A DNA stretch of 64,000 nt from Darksidea phi (taxonomy: Eukaryota > Ascomycota > Dothideomycetes > Pleosporales > Lentitheciaceae). Where the stretch lies: positions 310,001 to 374,000 of the forward strand of contig JASJFT010000014.1 of assembly GCA_030770425.1 (NCBI GenBank). Reading direction: 5' to 3'. Under the pieces are notes generated by a model. That model was not told where the DNA came from, did not search any database, and was given only the letters and a program-made list of their open reading frames with translations. Position 1 is the first letter of the stretch, and each line of letters opens with the position of its first letter. This document shows, one piece after another, positions 1-11,800 of this stretch. Both the position numbers and the translations under genes were made by a program.

Positions 1-1896
1 CCTCCCTTCCTCCCCCCCAGGCCCTGGAACTCATCCATCGAAACAACGCTGTGTCGTCTGTCCTCGTTCTCCACGACCTCGCATCTTGTGATGAAGTCCA
101 GGATCGGAAAGGAACTCGCGCCTCGATGTTTCCTAGTCGGCGAGAAGAACGTCACCACCACCAGCGCAGCAAAGCACACAACCAGTGTCACGCCTCCCAG
201 GACGACATACGCGATCAGCGTCCCAAAGTCGATTACGATGATGTACCGCAGTGCAGCTGGGTACATCGGCGAGCCCTGCACGCCAGTCGGGAACGTCGCG
301 AGGATCGCCTGTCCTACGCTCGTCGTGTTGTCGTAGCCGAGGTCGCGCAGCTCACCGAACGATTTCGTTTGGCAATGGTATATCTGAAGTCCGAGCATCG
401 ACTGCAGGCCGCTGATGCCACGCCTGCGGGCCATTGCATCGCTATCTGCCAGTCGAGAGGCGCCATGGAAGTACCACCATGCGTAAACCGGTGCAGCAGC
501 CGTGTTGTTGCCTACACCTAACAGCGCGAGCGCAGTCGCAAACGGGCTGGCCTTGTTTGACGACGTGAACACCAGGGTGAATGCCTTCAGAAGTTCTGCT
601 GCGGATACGAGAGCGGGTGTTTTTGACGACGATGACTCGAACGCGTGCGTCAAGATTGAGTCGTTGACGCGACTGTATGCAACTGTTGCCGGCCGGTACC
701 ATGTGCGCAGTGACGTGGAGAAGCCCTCGTCCTTCAGCCAGGATGTCACTTTGTGACACTGGAACAGCGACGCAATATCAGCCGGGCAGTCTATCAATCG
801 AGCGCGAATCTCATTGTCCTCTTCACCATTTTTAAGACACAGCGCCCATGCTGCTATGTCGGCACCGAAGACCGCACACTCCGTGTCGGGAGCGAATTGC
901 CAGTCGTTGCTCCCATCCTGGTAGTCGAAGATATAGCCTTGTTGATTCTCCGCAAGAAACGCATCGGCGCTTCGCGACCCTCCATTTGCCAGTAATGCCG
1001 GTGCAAAGTCTCCAATCCCTCCAGATACATAGTACGATACTGCACAACCAGCCTCTCCATTGTTGCAGTGGTCTCGCGCGTCCGGGGGCGTGATGTCTAC
1101 TACACGAGCCCCATCCGAAAGGAAGTACATGAAATTCGTCGAGAAGATGAGGTCAGCCATCGGGTGCCAGAGTGCGGCCAGGGAGGCATTGAAAGTGCCA
1201 ACACCATAGCCATAGGTAGGTGCGTCCGTGTTGAGCTTGTCAAAGGTTATCGCTGTGCTCACATCGCCTGGAACACAGTCAGCATCTTGTCTTTTAAGGA
1301 ACATCTGACGACGAACTCATGATAACAACGTTTAAGAGTGGCACCATGACTATTCCCACCAGCCTTACTATGCTCCATACACGGCTACTCAGCTTTGGTA
1401 CTCGCAGACCAAATGCCAGTCGCAACAGACCCGCCACCCCGGTACCGGACTGCAAACCCAGGTAGTCCGTGAAGCTCATCCCCTTCTTCTCGCCGTGTCG
1501 GCTTATCATTGTCCACTGTACCTCCTCTAATGTCCCAGCAATGGTTGCAGCCATCATTACACCAGCCAACTCTGACAGCACCCTCAGAACAAGAAGGACA
1601 CTGTTGGGTGAGCGGCCGATAGCACGATAACCCGCGAGGAGGCTGGAATTTCCAGCGTAGATTGTGGTCAAGACGAGGAGCGCCAAAGCAACAAGAGCGG
1701 AGAGCCATATCGAGAGAAGCGAGCTATCGAAGGCTCTTGGTGTTTCAGAATGCTCAGGTCGCTGTTGAGTCTCTGAAGCATATGCGGGTTGAGTCTCTGA
1801 AGCATATGCGGGGAAAGAGTTGTTGGGATTTGCCTCGCTCGCAAATTGGTAGTCGCACATGGGAAAGACTTCTGGGCGATTATACTCGAACTGCAT
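1..1896 (-). CDS. Large multipass membrane protein, unknown function (3' end off window)
   Basis: Not a family with a known function. Exon 1 is 1896-1317. A 49-nt intron (1316-1268, branch GCTGAC, acceptor CCAG) joins it in frame to an exon that stays open from 1267 to the left edge, so the C-terminus is missing. The start shown is the first ATG; an in-frame ATG 12 codons later is also possible. The N-terminal tail carries a duplicated Y-A-S-E-T-Q segment. Several hydrophobic segments follow, then a long hydrophilic region rich in Cys, Asp and Asn that looks extracellular, then a strong hydrophobic segment encoded near 150-230 and a basic tail. The layout resembles large fungal membrane proteins with one exposed loop. 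Structure is well supported; function is unknown. Confidence 0.7.
1764..1811. repeat. Two perfect 24-bp tandem copies inside a coding region
   Basis: A 24-base unit starting GTTGAGTCTCTGAAGC occurs twice in a row. It is a multiple of three, so it duplicates an eight-residue peptide around Y-A-S-E-T-Q in the cytoplasmic tail of the membrane protein without breaking the frame. Identity of the copies suggests recent slippage, so length may vary between strains. Confidence 0.9.
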
Positions 1897-2844
1897 GGCT
1901 GCGAATCGCTGCGACTGAGCGTCGCCCTCGAGGGGGAGTCCTTTGATGTCGTGCGGTTTGATCGTGGGGACACCTCATGACCATCACGATAAGATTAGGC
2001 ATGCAGGACGATTTCTATCCCTACGGATGACTACCTATAAATGGATTAGGACCACATCAGAGATCCAATGGCCCGTCTCCCGGTTCGGGAAGCGCCCATG
2101 TGGAATGCAACACTCTATGCGCTAATCCGTGCCAACTCCTTGGCTCAGGGTCTATCGTTGCCTTCTTTTTGAACCCCTCAAGGTGCGTCGTCGCACGAAG
2201 CGAGTCCTCCATTTTGTCCGTCCAGGTCCACCGCATCTGACCACAAACGCTCCCAAGTCTTAGTACACGTTTGCGCTCGATGCAATCTTGCGCTAGAACA
2301 GTAGAATACGAATACTACGGGCGCCTCACTTACCAGCCGCCGCATCTATGAAGGTAGAATGTGAAAAAAAGGCAGCACCCTAGAGACGCGGGTCCGACCC
2401 GGATATTGGGTTTAATATGTGGCAAGGCGCGCCAGGCCAATGAGAGGCGATGCGACCATACCCGCACGGGCAGGTAATTTACCCAATGGCCCCCAATCTG
2501 ACAGATCGTCGTCTCTCATTGAGCGCAAGTGCCCACAACCCGATTCTAAATTAAGAGCAGCGCACTCGATTGCCACTAGCCTATGTTGTCATTTTCCAAT
2601 GAACATTGTCCACACACACACAGTAACGCTCCCCCTCGCGTGCCCCTTTTCCATCATTTGCCTCTATGCGTAAGGCTACATAAAAGAATATATCAGACGG
2701 GGAGAATATGTCTTTTGCTAAATTGGCGGCACTCTTTTAGAAAGATGAAAGCAAAGTTGCTGCCCATGTCCCTCTAATTCTCCCGGCGCATTTATAACTT
2801 TACGCCCCGCCAGGGACAGGTTTCCTACACTCAGCGTTCCCAAG
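1897..2844. other. Intergenic region between divergent membrane-protein genes
   Basis: The two flanking genes point away from each other, so this stretch should hold both promoters. Short ORFs here have no recognisable protein character. No specific regulatory site could be identified. Confidence 0.5.
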
Positions 2845-4907
2845 ATGTCTGAAATCGAATCGCGCTTTGTCCATCAGGGACCGTGGGTCAACGTAGACAA
2901 GGGCTCAATCATGGGCGGAACGATTACCACAGACATCAGAACGGGTACAATGATTGTTGGTCTCTTGGCTGTTTTAGCATCGCTGGCTATCTCCCATTTA
3001 TGGCATATTGTTACCTTTCTGGCCCACCAGTTGCGTCGAAGCACGAATGATGCTATGTTCCGGCAACAACAAGTCGTCCTCCGAACACTACCTACCCCAA
3101 GCTCAGTACTCACTGATTTTGCCAAGATTTATTGGGCCTGGCGTTCTACAGATACACCCCATCGTCTCATCCGATCCCTACCACTGACTCTGCTGGCGGC
3201 GTTGTTCACCTGTGCGACGGTGGCTACGGGAGTCTACTCGTCGTACATTATCGATTCGTCGAACCTCGAAATCTTAGTCGACAGCCCCCTCTGCGGACCA
3301 ATAGAGCCGTCCAAGCTATCATTAGGCCCAACGGCAAACTACAACCTTCAAGTCAGGACCTTGGCTCAGGCCATCTCTGATGAGTGTTACCTACTGGACA
3401 ACCCGACATCCTCACGATGCAAAGTTTATATTCCGTCTAGAATACCTTTAGCCGTTGAAGAGACAGATTGTCCTTGGGGACCCGCGATGTGCGACCCGCA
3501 CTATAGGAAGGCAGTCAGCGTAGACTCTGGTCTAGTCCACCTTAATACGGCGTTCGGACTGAACCTATCACCAAAGGATGCGGTGCACTTTCGGAGAAGA
3601 GTGACCTGTTCTGTACTACCGCTGGCTAATCGAACCTACATCACTCCTGTTGCTACCTACCCTTCTTACAGTCGGCCTCCGCTACCGCAGGAAGAGATTC
3701 TCTTAATCTCGCTAGGCAACTTTTCTTCCCACGGGATATGGAACAATGCTTCGTTCGTAATCAGTCTAGTGAGGACCAATACATCGGATGATTTTGGCAT
3801 GCGGTAGGACGGTCGCGTTTATCTGCCCCTTCTTAGACGAGATAGGCTGACCGAGCTCTTGCTAGATCTCTCTTCGCGTTTACGGATCCCCGACGCCGAC
3901 GCGGATTGCCGGGTGGGGCTGATCCCATTGATCCAATCCCAGAGTTGAAACGCAATGATTCTGATACGTCACTGAAGCTTGTAACTAAGAACAGGGTTGT
4001 AGCTTCACAACCGGTCAACGACCCATTATTTTCTGCCCATAAGGCGTGGATAGGGCCGGACTCCAACCAAACTTACTACTTCCCGGACTTCCCTGCAGCT
4101 GTTGTCGGGTGCGCCGAACAGGTTGGTTTGCTCGTCTATTATCCTCCCTCTCTCTAAGCTTACTTCTTTCCAGTATCAATTTTGCCTTTCCAAGGACCAA
4201 TGTACCGCTTTGAGCTTCCTTCCATTAAATATAACCCGGTCGGATCTTGCGGGCGCGAACGACGTCCAGCTAGCTACGCTTCGACTTCTATTAGCGTCCG
4301 CGTTTTACTTTAACATCGGCATCGCAAACCATCTGCGAGCATCGGCATTAGTGTTCCTAGGCGGGGGCATCGATTCTCTGCCAGATGATCAATGGGTCAA
4401 GGAGGTGACAGGTTGGGAATCCGCCACCTGGGCTATGCTCCAGGTCGCTGTCGGCGATTACTTTATCGGCGCCAAGATGCGAGATCCGTCTATGGACTCT
4501 TTCGTAAAGCCAGCTACTACGGAGGGAGAGAAGGAACTATGCGGCAAATTGAAGATGTGGCGATCGGGAGGCTTTGTGTGAGTACCACATTCTCGACCTC
4601 GCATCCTCATGCTGTTAGGAAGCTCTGGCTAACGTTTCCCAGCAACATAAATGTCTTCGCACTCGCCCTCGTGTGCACGTCCGCTTTCGTCCTTGTAGCA
4701 CTAGACATCATGCTACTGCGTTTCTTGATTTTTCTCTCTAGATTTCGTCGAATGCGATGGCTTGGGCCTCGAATTGAGCGTTGGGTTCAGGACGGCGTTC
4801 TGCAAATACAGCGTCGAATGCTTGAGGCGGAGGGAGAAGAAGGATGGACGGACCTAGAAAAAGAGGTTCCGGTCCGGGGTCGTACTTCTTCCAAAACGTC
4901 GATGTAA
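2845..4907 (+). CDS. Fungal multipass membrane protein with large extracellular loop, unknown function
   Basis: Four exons: 2845-3803, 3866-4121, 4174-4577 and 4643-4907. Introns of 62, 52 and 65 nt have GT-AG ends, and the joined frame gives 627 residues with no internal stop. Hydrophobic segments lie at about residues 30-55, in a second stretch near residue 115, and in a strong segment in exon 4 (A-L-A-L-V-C-T...). Between them is a long Cys-containing loop with several N-x-S/T sites, ending in the G-C-A-E-Q...C-L-S-K motif typical of a widespread Pezizomycotina family of unknown role. The C-terminus is charged and cytoplasmic-like. It is divergent to the upstream membrane-protein gene. The family likeness is from memory; the exon model is from frames and splice signals. 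Confidence 0.8.
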
Positions 4908-5837
4908 ATACCCACCACAAAAAATACCAGTTTAGACAAGAAACAGACGGTGACCCACGCACTAGAGAATGAAAGCACTGTGACTCCATATTTACTATAG
5001 AAATCCATTTCGTATCTGCTATCAAGCAATCCCAGTCCTCAAAACGCCTTTTGTGGATAGGCGGGATGGGTATGGAGATGGCGGAGTAATACGTGCGATG
5101 TACAGACGAGAAGCTTATACGCCGGTAGGTACTTAAAGAGAATAGAACAGCTTTGTATAGCTCTTATCACCTTACTTTCTATAGTTTATTGCCTGTATGT
5201 AAATATTCGGCTTTGTCCACGAGATGTTCAAATGCACATGCTTGCCCGATAACGCGTTGACGCACGGGACAACATGCAAAATGATTTACAAGGGCATAAA
5301 TGATTGAGTGTACTGATTAGTACTTCTACGTGCAGTATAAATATAATTCTAGAAACCGGTGGCAAAGCTCACTAAGCGCCCGGCTCGTCCCTACCTATCA
5401 AACGTTGAGATGCTTAACAATTCCGTCGGCATTCTGTAGCAGCCCACGCCCACCCCCTCACCCCACCAGCGCAGTCTGCAGCCCAAGTGCGCTCTCCTCC
5501 CCTCCCCAAACTTTGTCAATCTCAGTCTCTTCAATCTCTCCTACTTCATCGCGCGTACAACCTTAGGCGTGGTTTAAACTACACATGAAAACTGGGTATG
5601 CGACCAATCAGTTTACGGAGTAATAATCATGGCGGCTAGTAAGAAACAGAGCGCCGCGGTGAAAGGTCGCCGTCCCTCAGCGATCAGCTGAGAGAAGAGT
5701 GGATTCAAGGTCGTGAAGTCCAAGCTTCAAGCTGGAAATGAACCTCGGCATTGAAACTAGCGGGTGGGGTAGAAATCCAAAACACAGCAACTTCGAAATG
5801 ACAGACTGAGAACCTCTCAACCAGAAAGGACGCAGAG
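4908..5837. other. Intergenic region, probable esterase promoter
   Basis: No gene seen. A CT-rich stretch lies around 5440-5560, a common feature upstream of fungal start codons, roughly 300 bp before the esterase ATG. Confidence 0.4.
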
Positions 5838-6860
5838 ATGGAATCACCGAGAAAGCCGCCCTCGACGATGCCACCCTCGTCGGTTAAGCGTATGCGCCTA
5901 CTTGCTCAGCTATGGCTCATGAAGTTTGTTGTTAGCACTTACTGCCTCCTTCGACATCGCTACATCGGCCGTCTCCCACCCCACAAGAAGCCTACGTTCA
6001 CGAAATATTACGGCCCAGTCTCATCCAAGGAGTCTCGTATCTTCATTCCCAAGTCATATAAGCCCGGCGACGCGCCTTTGCCCCTTCTCATCGACATCCA
6101 TGGCGGGGGCTTCTGCATCGGCGAGCCCATGCTCGACGATGGCGACAACCTGATACTTGCTCATACCTACGGCTTTTGCGTCGTCAGTATCCCATACCGA
6201 CTAGGGCCACGATTCAAGTTCCCAGTCGCACCGCAAGATTGCGCGGCCGCCATAGCAGCTGTTCTCGACGATGAGAGTCTACCCGTCGACAAATCGCGTG
6301 TCGCGGTTGTGGGATATTCCGCCGGTGGGAACTTGGCGCTTACAGCAACGCAGTTACCGGGTGTCAAAGGACGTGTCAAGGGTGTCGTGGCATACTATCC
6401 GGTTACGAACTTCACGCTCACGATTGACGAGAAAATGGCCGGTCAGAAAGTCGCGCCGGATGGAAAGGATATATTGCACTGGTTGGCGCCCATGTTCAAC
6501 AACGGATTTCTAGAACCTAGTGTTGATTGTACCAATCCCCTGCTGTCGCCCATCTTCGCGAAGAGGAACGACTTGCCAGAGAATATCTCGATATTAGGTT
6601 GCGAATATGACATGCTATGTAAAGAGGCGGAACTGACGGCTGAAGGTTTGGCGAAGGCAGAGACAGGTGAGAAGACGCCGCTTCAGGACGGGAGAATAGG
6701 GTGGACGAAGGGGAACATTAGATGGGAGCTACTACCAGGTGTGAAACACGGATTCAACCAGACCCCTGTAAGAGGGGAGGATGGGAGAGCTATGAGAGCG
6801 AGGTCAGAGAGAATGCATGCTGGAGTTGCGGAGTGGTTGAAGCAGCATGTTTATGCATAG
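5838..6860 (+). CDS. Alpha/beta hydrolase of the HSL-type esterase/lipase family
   Basis: Single exon, 340 residues. The oxyanion-hole motif HGGG is at residues 88-91, the nucleophile Ser161 sits in GYSAGG, Asp258 lies in G-C-E-Y-D, and His304 in V-K-H-G-F completes the triad. All are in the right order and spacing for the hormone-sensitive-lipase/arylacetamide-deacetylase group, which hydrolyses small esters. A hydrophobic stretch near residues 22-38 may act as a membrane anchor. It lies about 370 bp from the kynureninase 3' end on the opposite strand. It could serve the adjacent biosynthetic unit as a tailoring hydrolase, but that is only inferred from proximity. Confidence 0.88.
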   Translation: MESPRKPPSTMPPSSVKRMRLLAQLWLMKFVVSTYCLLRHRYIGRLPPHKKPTFTKYYGPVSSKESRIFIPKSYKPGDAPLPLLIDIHGGGFCIGEPMLDDGDNLILAHTYGFCVVSIPYRLGPRFKFPVAPQDCAAAIAAVLDDESLPVDKSRVAVVGYSAGGNLALTATQLPGVKGRVKGVVAYYPVTNFTLTIDEKMAGQKVAPDGKDILHWLAPMFNNGFLEPSVDCTNPLLSPIFAKRNDLPENISILGCEYDMLCKEAELTAEGLAKAETGEKTPLQDGRIGWTKGNIRWELLPGVKHGFNQTPVRGEDGRAMRARSERMHAGVAEWLKQHVYA

Positions 6861-7228
6861 TGAGTATTTATGCATCTTGAGAGCTCGAGTCGCAGAAGGT
6901 GATCGGCTAGATGCGCGAGATGAGACAACCGGATGAGTAGTTCCCGGGACTTTGGTTGCAATGCCCGAAGAATGGAAAAGTTTGGTATAAGCATACTCAC
7001 TTTCAGAACATCCACCAGTACCGCGCCTACTGCATCTATGCCTGAGCAGTAGCAAAAGCGTAGACCTATGCAGCGCTTTGCAAAAGAAAAAACCGTTACA
7101 TGTCAATTTGGAGACTGCCTATCTAAAGACTACGAACGGAACTTCGGCACACATCGCCTTTGCCACCAAAAACTCGGAGATAAAAAACGTTTGGGAGGGA
7201 AAACTACCCAGAATCTTTACGGCAACGG
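6861..7228. other. Convergent intergenic region
   Basis: Lies between the 3' ends of the esterase and the kynureninase and should hold both polyadenylation regions. No coding signal seen. Confidence 0.5.
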
Positions 7229-8781
7229 CTAGCTCTTATTACCCCCTTCCTCTGTGCGTAAAATCGCTGTTCTGAGGGCCTGCGCAAATGTCCACACATC
7301 CTCAAATGTGTTATACATCGCGACTGGCGTAACGCGCATGATGTCTGGCTTCCTTACATCCACAATCACGCCTTGGCCTTGTAGATATTCCACAACCTTC
7401 TCCAATCTATCAGCTTGATGCCACCGAAAACTCAACATAGCGCCGCGCTGAGTCGAATCCGAAGGTGTGATGAGGGTCCACGGAACCACAGCTTCATCAA
7501 GGCTCAGAAGAGATGTCGCTAAATCCTGTAGAAGCGACTCCAGATAGTTTGTCAGCCGTTGGGACTTGCCCGCTATTTCTTGCATGGTGTTATTCTCGAA
7601 CAGTGAGAGCGCGGCGGTTACAGCGGTGATATCCAGAATGGATGGGCTGGATACTTTGAGCCCAGCAGCACCAACGCTAGGCGTGAAACCTGCAAGAAGA
7701 GAAACTTCAGTCAGTTCTATCCCCTTTTACATGCGAACAGAAAGAGAAGCACGAAGACTTACATCTTTTCATGGCGAAACGTTCGGGAGCCGGTGTTCCC
7801 CACCACCCGGCGAGGCGCGGACGATTTTCTTCTTTGCCATGCCGCTCGTGAAGGAAGACACCCGCTGTAGCTCCTGGACCAGCATTCAAATACTTATACG
7901 AGCACCACACGGCAAAGTCAACATTCCATTCGTGCAGCTTCAGCTCAACATTCCCAACTGCATGAGCAAGATCCCACCCTACAACAATGCCTCGCTCGCG
8001 AGCGTATGCGGTTATGTAAGGAATTTCGAGCAGCTGCCCAGTATGAAACTGTACACCGGATAGTATGAGCAAGGCGGTGCTACTAGCGTGATTATCGATC
8101 GTAGCACAAATAGTCTTTGTTGATAGTAGGCCTTCTTTGTCGCATGGAATTGATATTAGTTCCGCGGTAGGGTCAAGTCCATGCCATGATATCTGGGACT
8201 GAAGAGCATACTGGTAAAGTATTAGCGTTAATCAACGACAATGTCGCACGAACTTGCCCAATCGCTCGCGAACGCTCCGTCCTCGATCAAAATGCGCGTC
8301 CGCTTGCTCCCACTCTTTCGGGGCTGATAAAAGCTGGCCAACAGGAAGTGCATGTTCGCTGTCAAAGAGTTCATGAGAGCGACCTCGCCATCGATGGCTC
8401 CCACAATAGGCGCCAACAGCTTCGCGGCAACATTTTCGGCTTCAAGCCATGAAGGACACTCTACACCAGGTCCAGGTGCGGAGCCCGCCAATATTCCTCG
8501 TCTTGCCCACTGATCTAAGAATAGCCCTGTTCGGTTCAACACCGACTTCGGCTGTAAACCGATAGCGGAGCCGGCTAGATAGACGATGGGCTCGTCACGC
8601 ACTTCATCCAGACCTGCTACATGTTAGCATTAGCTTTATGTTGAGTATCACCGATTCAAATTTGTAGACAACACGAGCGTAGCTAAGCTTGGGGATGCTG
8701 ACCAATCTCTTTCTCTAGATCTGCTCTGCTAGGGACGTAAAACTCGCAGCGCAAGCTTTGTATAGGATCTCGACGATCCAT
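7229..8781 (-). CDS. kynU: Kynureninase (L-kynurenine hydrolase)
   Basis: PLP enzyme that splits L-kynurenine to anthranilate plus alanine, or 3-hydroxykynurenine to 3-hydroxyanthranilate. Four exons: 8781-8703, 8613-8258, 8210-7763 and 7689-7229. The joined frame is 447 residues, about normal family length. The PLP-binding block W-C-S-Y-K-Y-L-N has its Schiff-base Lys near residue 251. It is preceded by the conserved G-W-D-L-A-H-A-V-G-N, and R-L-A-G-W-W-G follows. The N-terminal substrate motif, usually G-N-S-L-G-L-Q-P, reads G-S-A-I-G-L-Q-P, which hints at divergence from housekeeping copies. Intron 2 (8257-8211) starts with GC instead of GT. The start codon lies 106 bp downstream of the PKS stop on the same strand, so a role beside the PKS is likely but inferred. 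Confidence 0.93.
8211..8257 (-). other. GC-AG intron in the kynureninase gene
   Basis: The only phase-0 junction that links F-A-S-D-W to Y-A-L-Q-S-Q, as the family requires, uses the donor GCAAGT at 8257 and the acceptor CCAG at 8211. The 47-nt intron has a GCTAATA branch site. No GT donor nearby restores the frame at a plausible intron length. Confidence 0.75.
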
Positions 8782-8887
8782 ACTTTGAGCATCCTCTCTC
8801 GATGATATTTGGGGTCCGAGAACAATGTCTGCATTGGAAATACGTATCGTAAGTAATTATATGCTTTTGTGTACAACGGACGGGCTT

Positions 8888-11800
8888 CTACACACCCAGG
8901 CGTCTCCTGAGCTCTTCCGCCACAATACTGACCTACATTTGTCGTTAGTTTCTTCATTAGCCCATCGAAGTCTTGAGAAGCGAAAAAGAACTTACAGACG
9001 GCTCCGTCATCAGGGAGAAGTGATTTCCGTTCACAGGTACCACCTCAATTTTCTCACTGTGGATTAACCTGTCCCATCCAAATCCGGTAGGCGTAAAATC
9101 CCTGCGATCATCCAGCACCCACTCCATCACAGTCTGTTCCATCTCGCTCACTGCCGGACGTGTGATGGACCTTATACGGTCTACGCCTTGCCGAGCGGCT
9201 ATCAATAGTGTCTGCGGAGAGCAGCCATTGGCCATTGGTAAGGGATCGTACTGGCGTAAGCACTCCAGGGTGGCGACAACATGAGGGTCGCGCATTTTCT
9301 TCGTCTGATTCGCAGATCCCCCTTTTGCAGGAGCCGACAACACTTCGTCAGGCTCTGAAGAATCAGTGCCTTTGAACCGATCAATATGATCGAAGAGATC
9401 TAACAAGCTTATGGGAAACGGAGGAACAAGGGCCGGAGACGCCGAGTCCAATAACACAAGCCGCCTCACATGCTCTCCGCTTGCCATCAGCTGGCGTGCG
9501 GCTTCATATGCCATGACTCCACCCACAGAATATCCCATGAGTGTATACGGACCAGCGGACTGCTGGCGCCGGATCTCGGCGATGTACAATGATGTAAGCT
9601 CGGGTAGTGTGAGGCTGAAGGCTGATGGTGCGTGGAGAAACGGGCTGTTAAGACCAATGACAGCGATTGAAGGATCCAGTGCCGGGAGTGGCGTATATGT
9701 GGACGCAGTGCCGAAGCCACCGGGAAAGGCGAAGATCGTTTCCTTCGCTCGTTCCTTATGCCCTTGAAGTAGGACGGAGGACGCTTCGTAGCCAGGATCA
9801 GTGTGATCATTGCTCGTAGCCGGGGTGTTAAAGGCACACAGGACGCGGATGTCGTGAGATTCCTTCGATTCGCCAGAGGACCAGGCGATAGATCCAAAGC
9901 CAGCGGCCTGGAGTTTCTCACTCCACATACACTCGTCAACCAAGGCATGCGTACGGTCATCGGAGAATGACCACCACCCTTCAAGCAACCCAAAGACCAA
10001 GTCAAACCACGGCATTCTGCGCGTTAGCTCTATTAGTCCCACAAATCCACCAGGGCTCAGCATGGATCGTATATTTTTGCAAGACTCCACCAGGTTGGAC
10101 GTAGCATGGATGCAGTTTGTAGATATGACAGTCTCAAACCGCCCCCGTAAGTGTGTCGGCACCTGATCTTCAATGTCCAAGACTCGAAAGCGCATGTTTC
10201 CCTCGTCTTTAAAAGACTGTTTTGCCTTGAAGACCATGGAGGACGAGACGTCGCTGAAAGTATATGTGAAGTTGATTCCCGCTCGTTTCAGTTCGTTGAC
10301 CAGGTATCTTGTCGTCCCACCTGTTCCGGCGCCTATCTCAAGAATCTCGATACTTTCGCTCGGATGACGTGCCGAGAAAACGCGAGTGAGGAAGTGTGCA
10401 AGCAGTCTTGTCGCAGTCTTGAAAATGGGCGCATTGCTGTACACGCTCTCTAGGAGCTTCCTACTCGCCTTGGTACCGAAGAGCAAATCAATACCGTCAG
10501 CTTTTCCTGAAAGGCAATCTGCGAGCCGGACTCCTGTTATCCTTAAGAGTTGATTCTCTTGGGCATAAGCCGGGTATTGAGTCACAATCATTTCGTGTAG
10601 TGTAGAAGATGATGTCGACTCCACCGGCATCGTTGTCCGTACGAAGTTTCCGTTCTCCACTTTGCAAATCAAACCGAGTTGTTCGAGAATTTCCAAAAGT
10701 CGTACGATTAGCATTTTGTGGCGCGGATGATGGACTGGCGCATGTACTCGCGACCCGGCTTGTAGTGTAGCTAGCTGACAGCCCAACGCTGAAAATGCCT
10801 CCGTAATATACGCAGAGACGAGGCGAGAATGTATGGGATACACATCCCGCCAATATCCGATGAAGCCATTCGCCTTCGCGAACATGTCGAATTGGTTTGA
10901 TACCTCGCGAAACTTCGTAAGAGCATGGTAGTCTGAGTACTTGTCAATTGAAGAGACATCGGTAAATGATTGTGGTGTCGACGTAGCTGAGACAGCTTTG
11001 CCAGAGCCCTTGGATGAGCTGTTAGAAGGACTGAAGGTTCTAAGCACGACCTCTCTGTCTCCTTCAAGCCCTTTGGGCGCGAACAAGCGTGATGATAATG
11101 TCTGGATATCTCCAAGTCTCTGTAGCTCCATGGTCGATATCGTAACCCCGAAAGAATGGCGGATGGTGTTTGCGAGCTCTGTAATCATGAGCGAATCAAT
11201 GCATAGATCGCTGAAAGTGGTCTTGAGCTGCAATGCTTCCTCGGAAACACCTAGGAGGTCGCTAAGAACATTACGCAGGTCATCAATCTTGGTTGAGACG
11301 GCATCCTGAACGATATGATCAAGTTCTACCTCACAAGGTCGAATATCTGGTAATACCGCAGGCGCCTTTGACGTTAGCTCCGCATCTGGTTGCATTGCAG
11401 GCACTCCATTAGCTCGGCTCAGCACCTTAGTGAGAGATCGGATCGGTACCCTGGAGAAATGGACCCCCGATAGTACCATGGCTAGGCCCTCAGTCGCTGA
11501 GTCGAAGATGAAGATGTCATTCATCGCGTTGCGGTCATCGGGTGTCGAACTTTTCGAGTATACAGCCCAGTCCGTCCTTTTGCTTTGAGACGAGAACCCT
11601 TCCCCGAACATAATACGATCGATTTTGTTTGCAATGTAAACATCATCTCCCAAATGTCGTCGCAGATAGTTGACATGAATTCCCGCAACCTGGAGGAAGT
11701 TGTCTATCGCCAACGGACCAGGAATATTCCGGCAATGAGCATCATGATCTTCTGAAGGTAGTACGATTTGTGCGGCTACTTCGCAATCCAAAGAAGCAAT

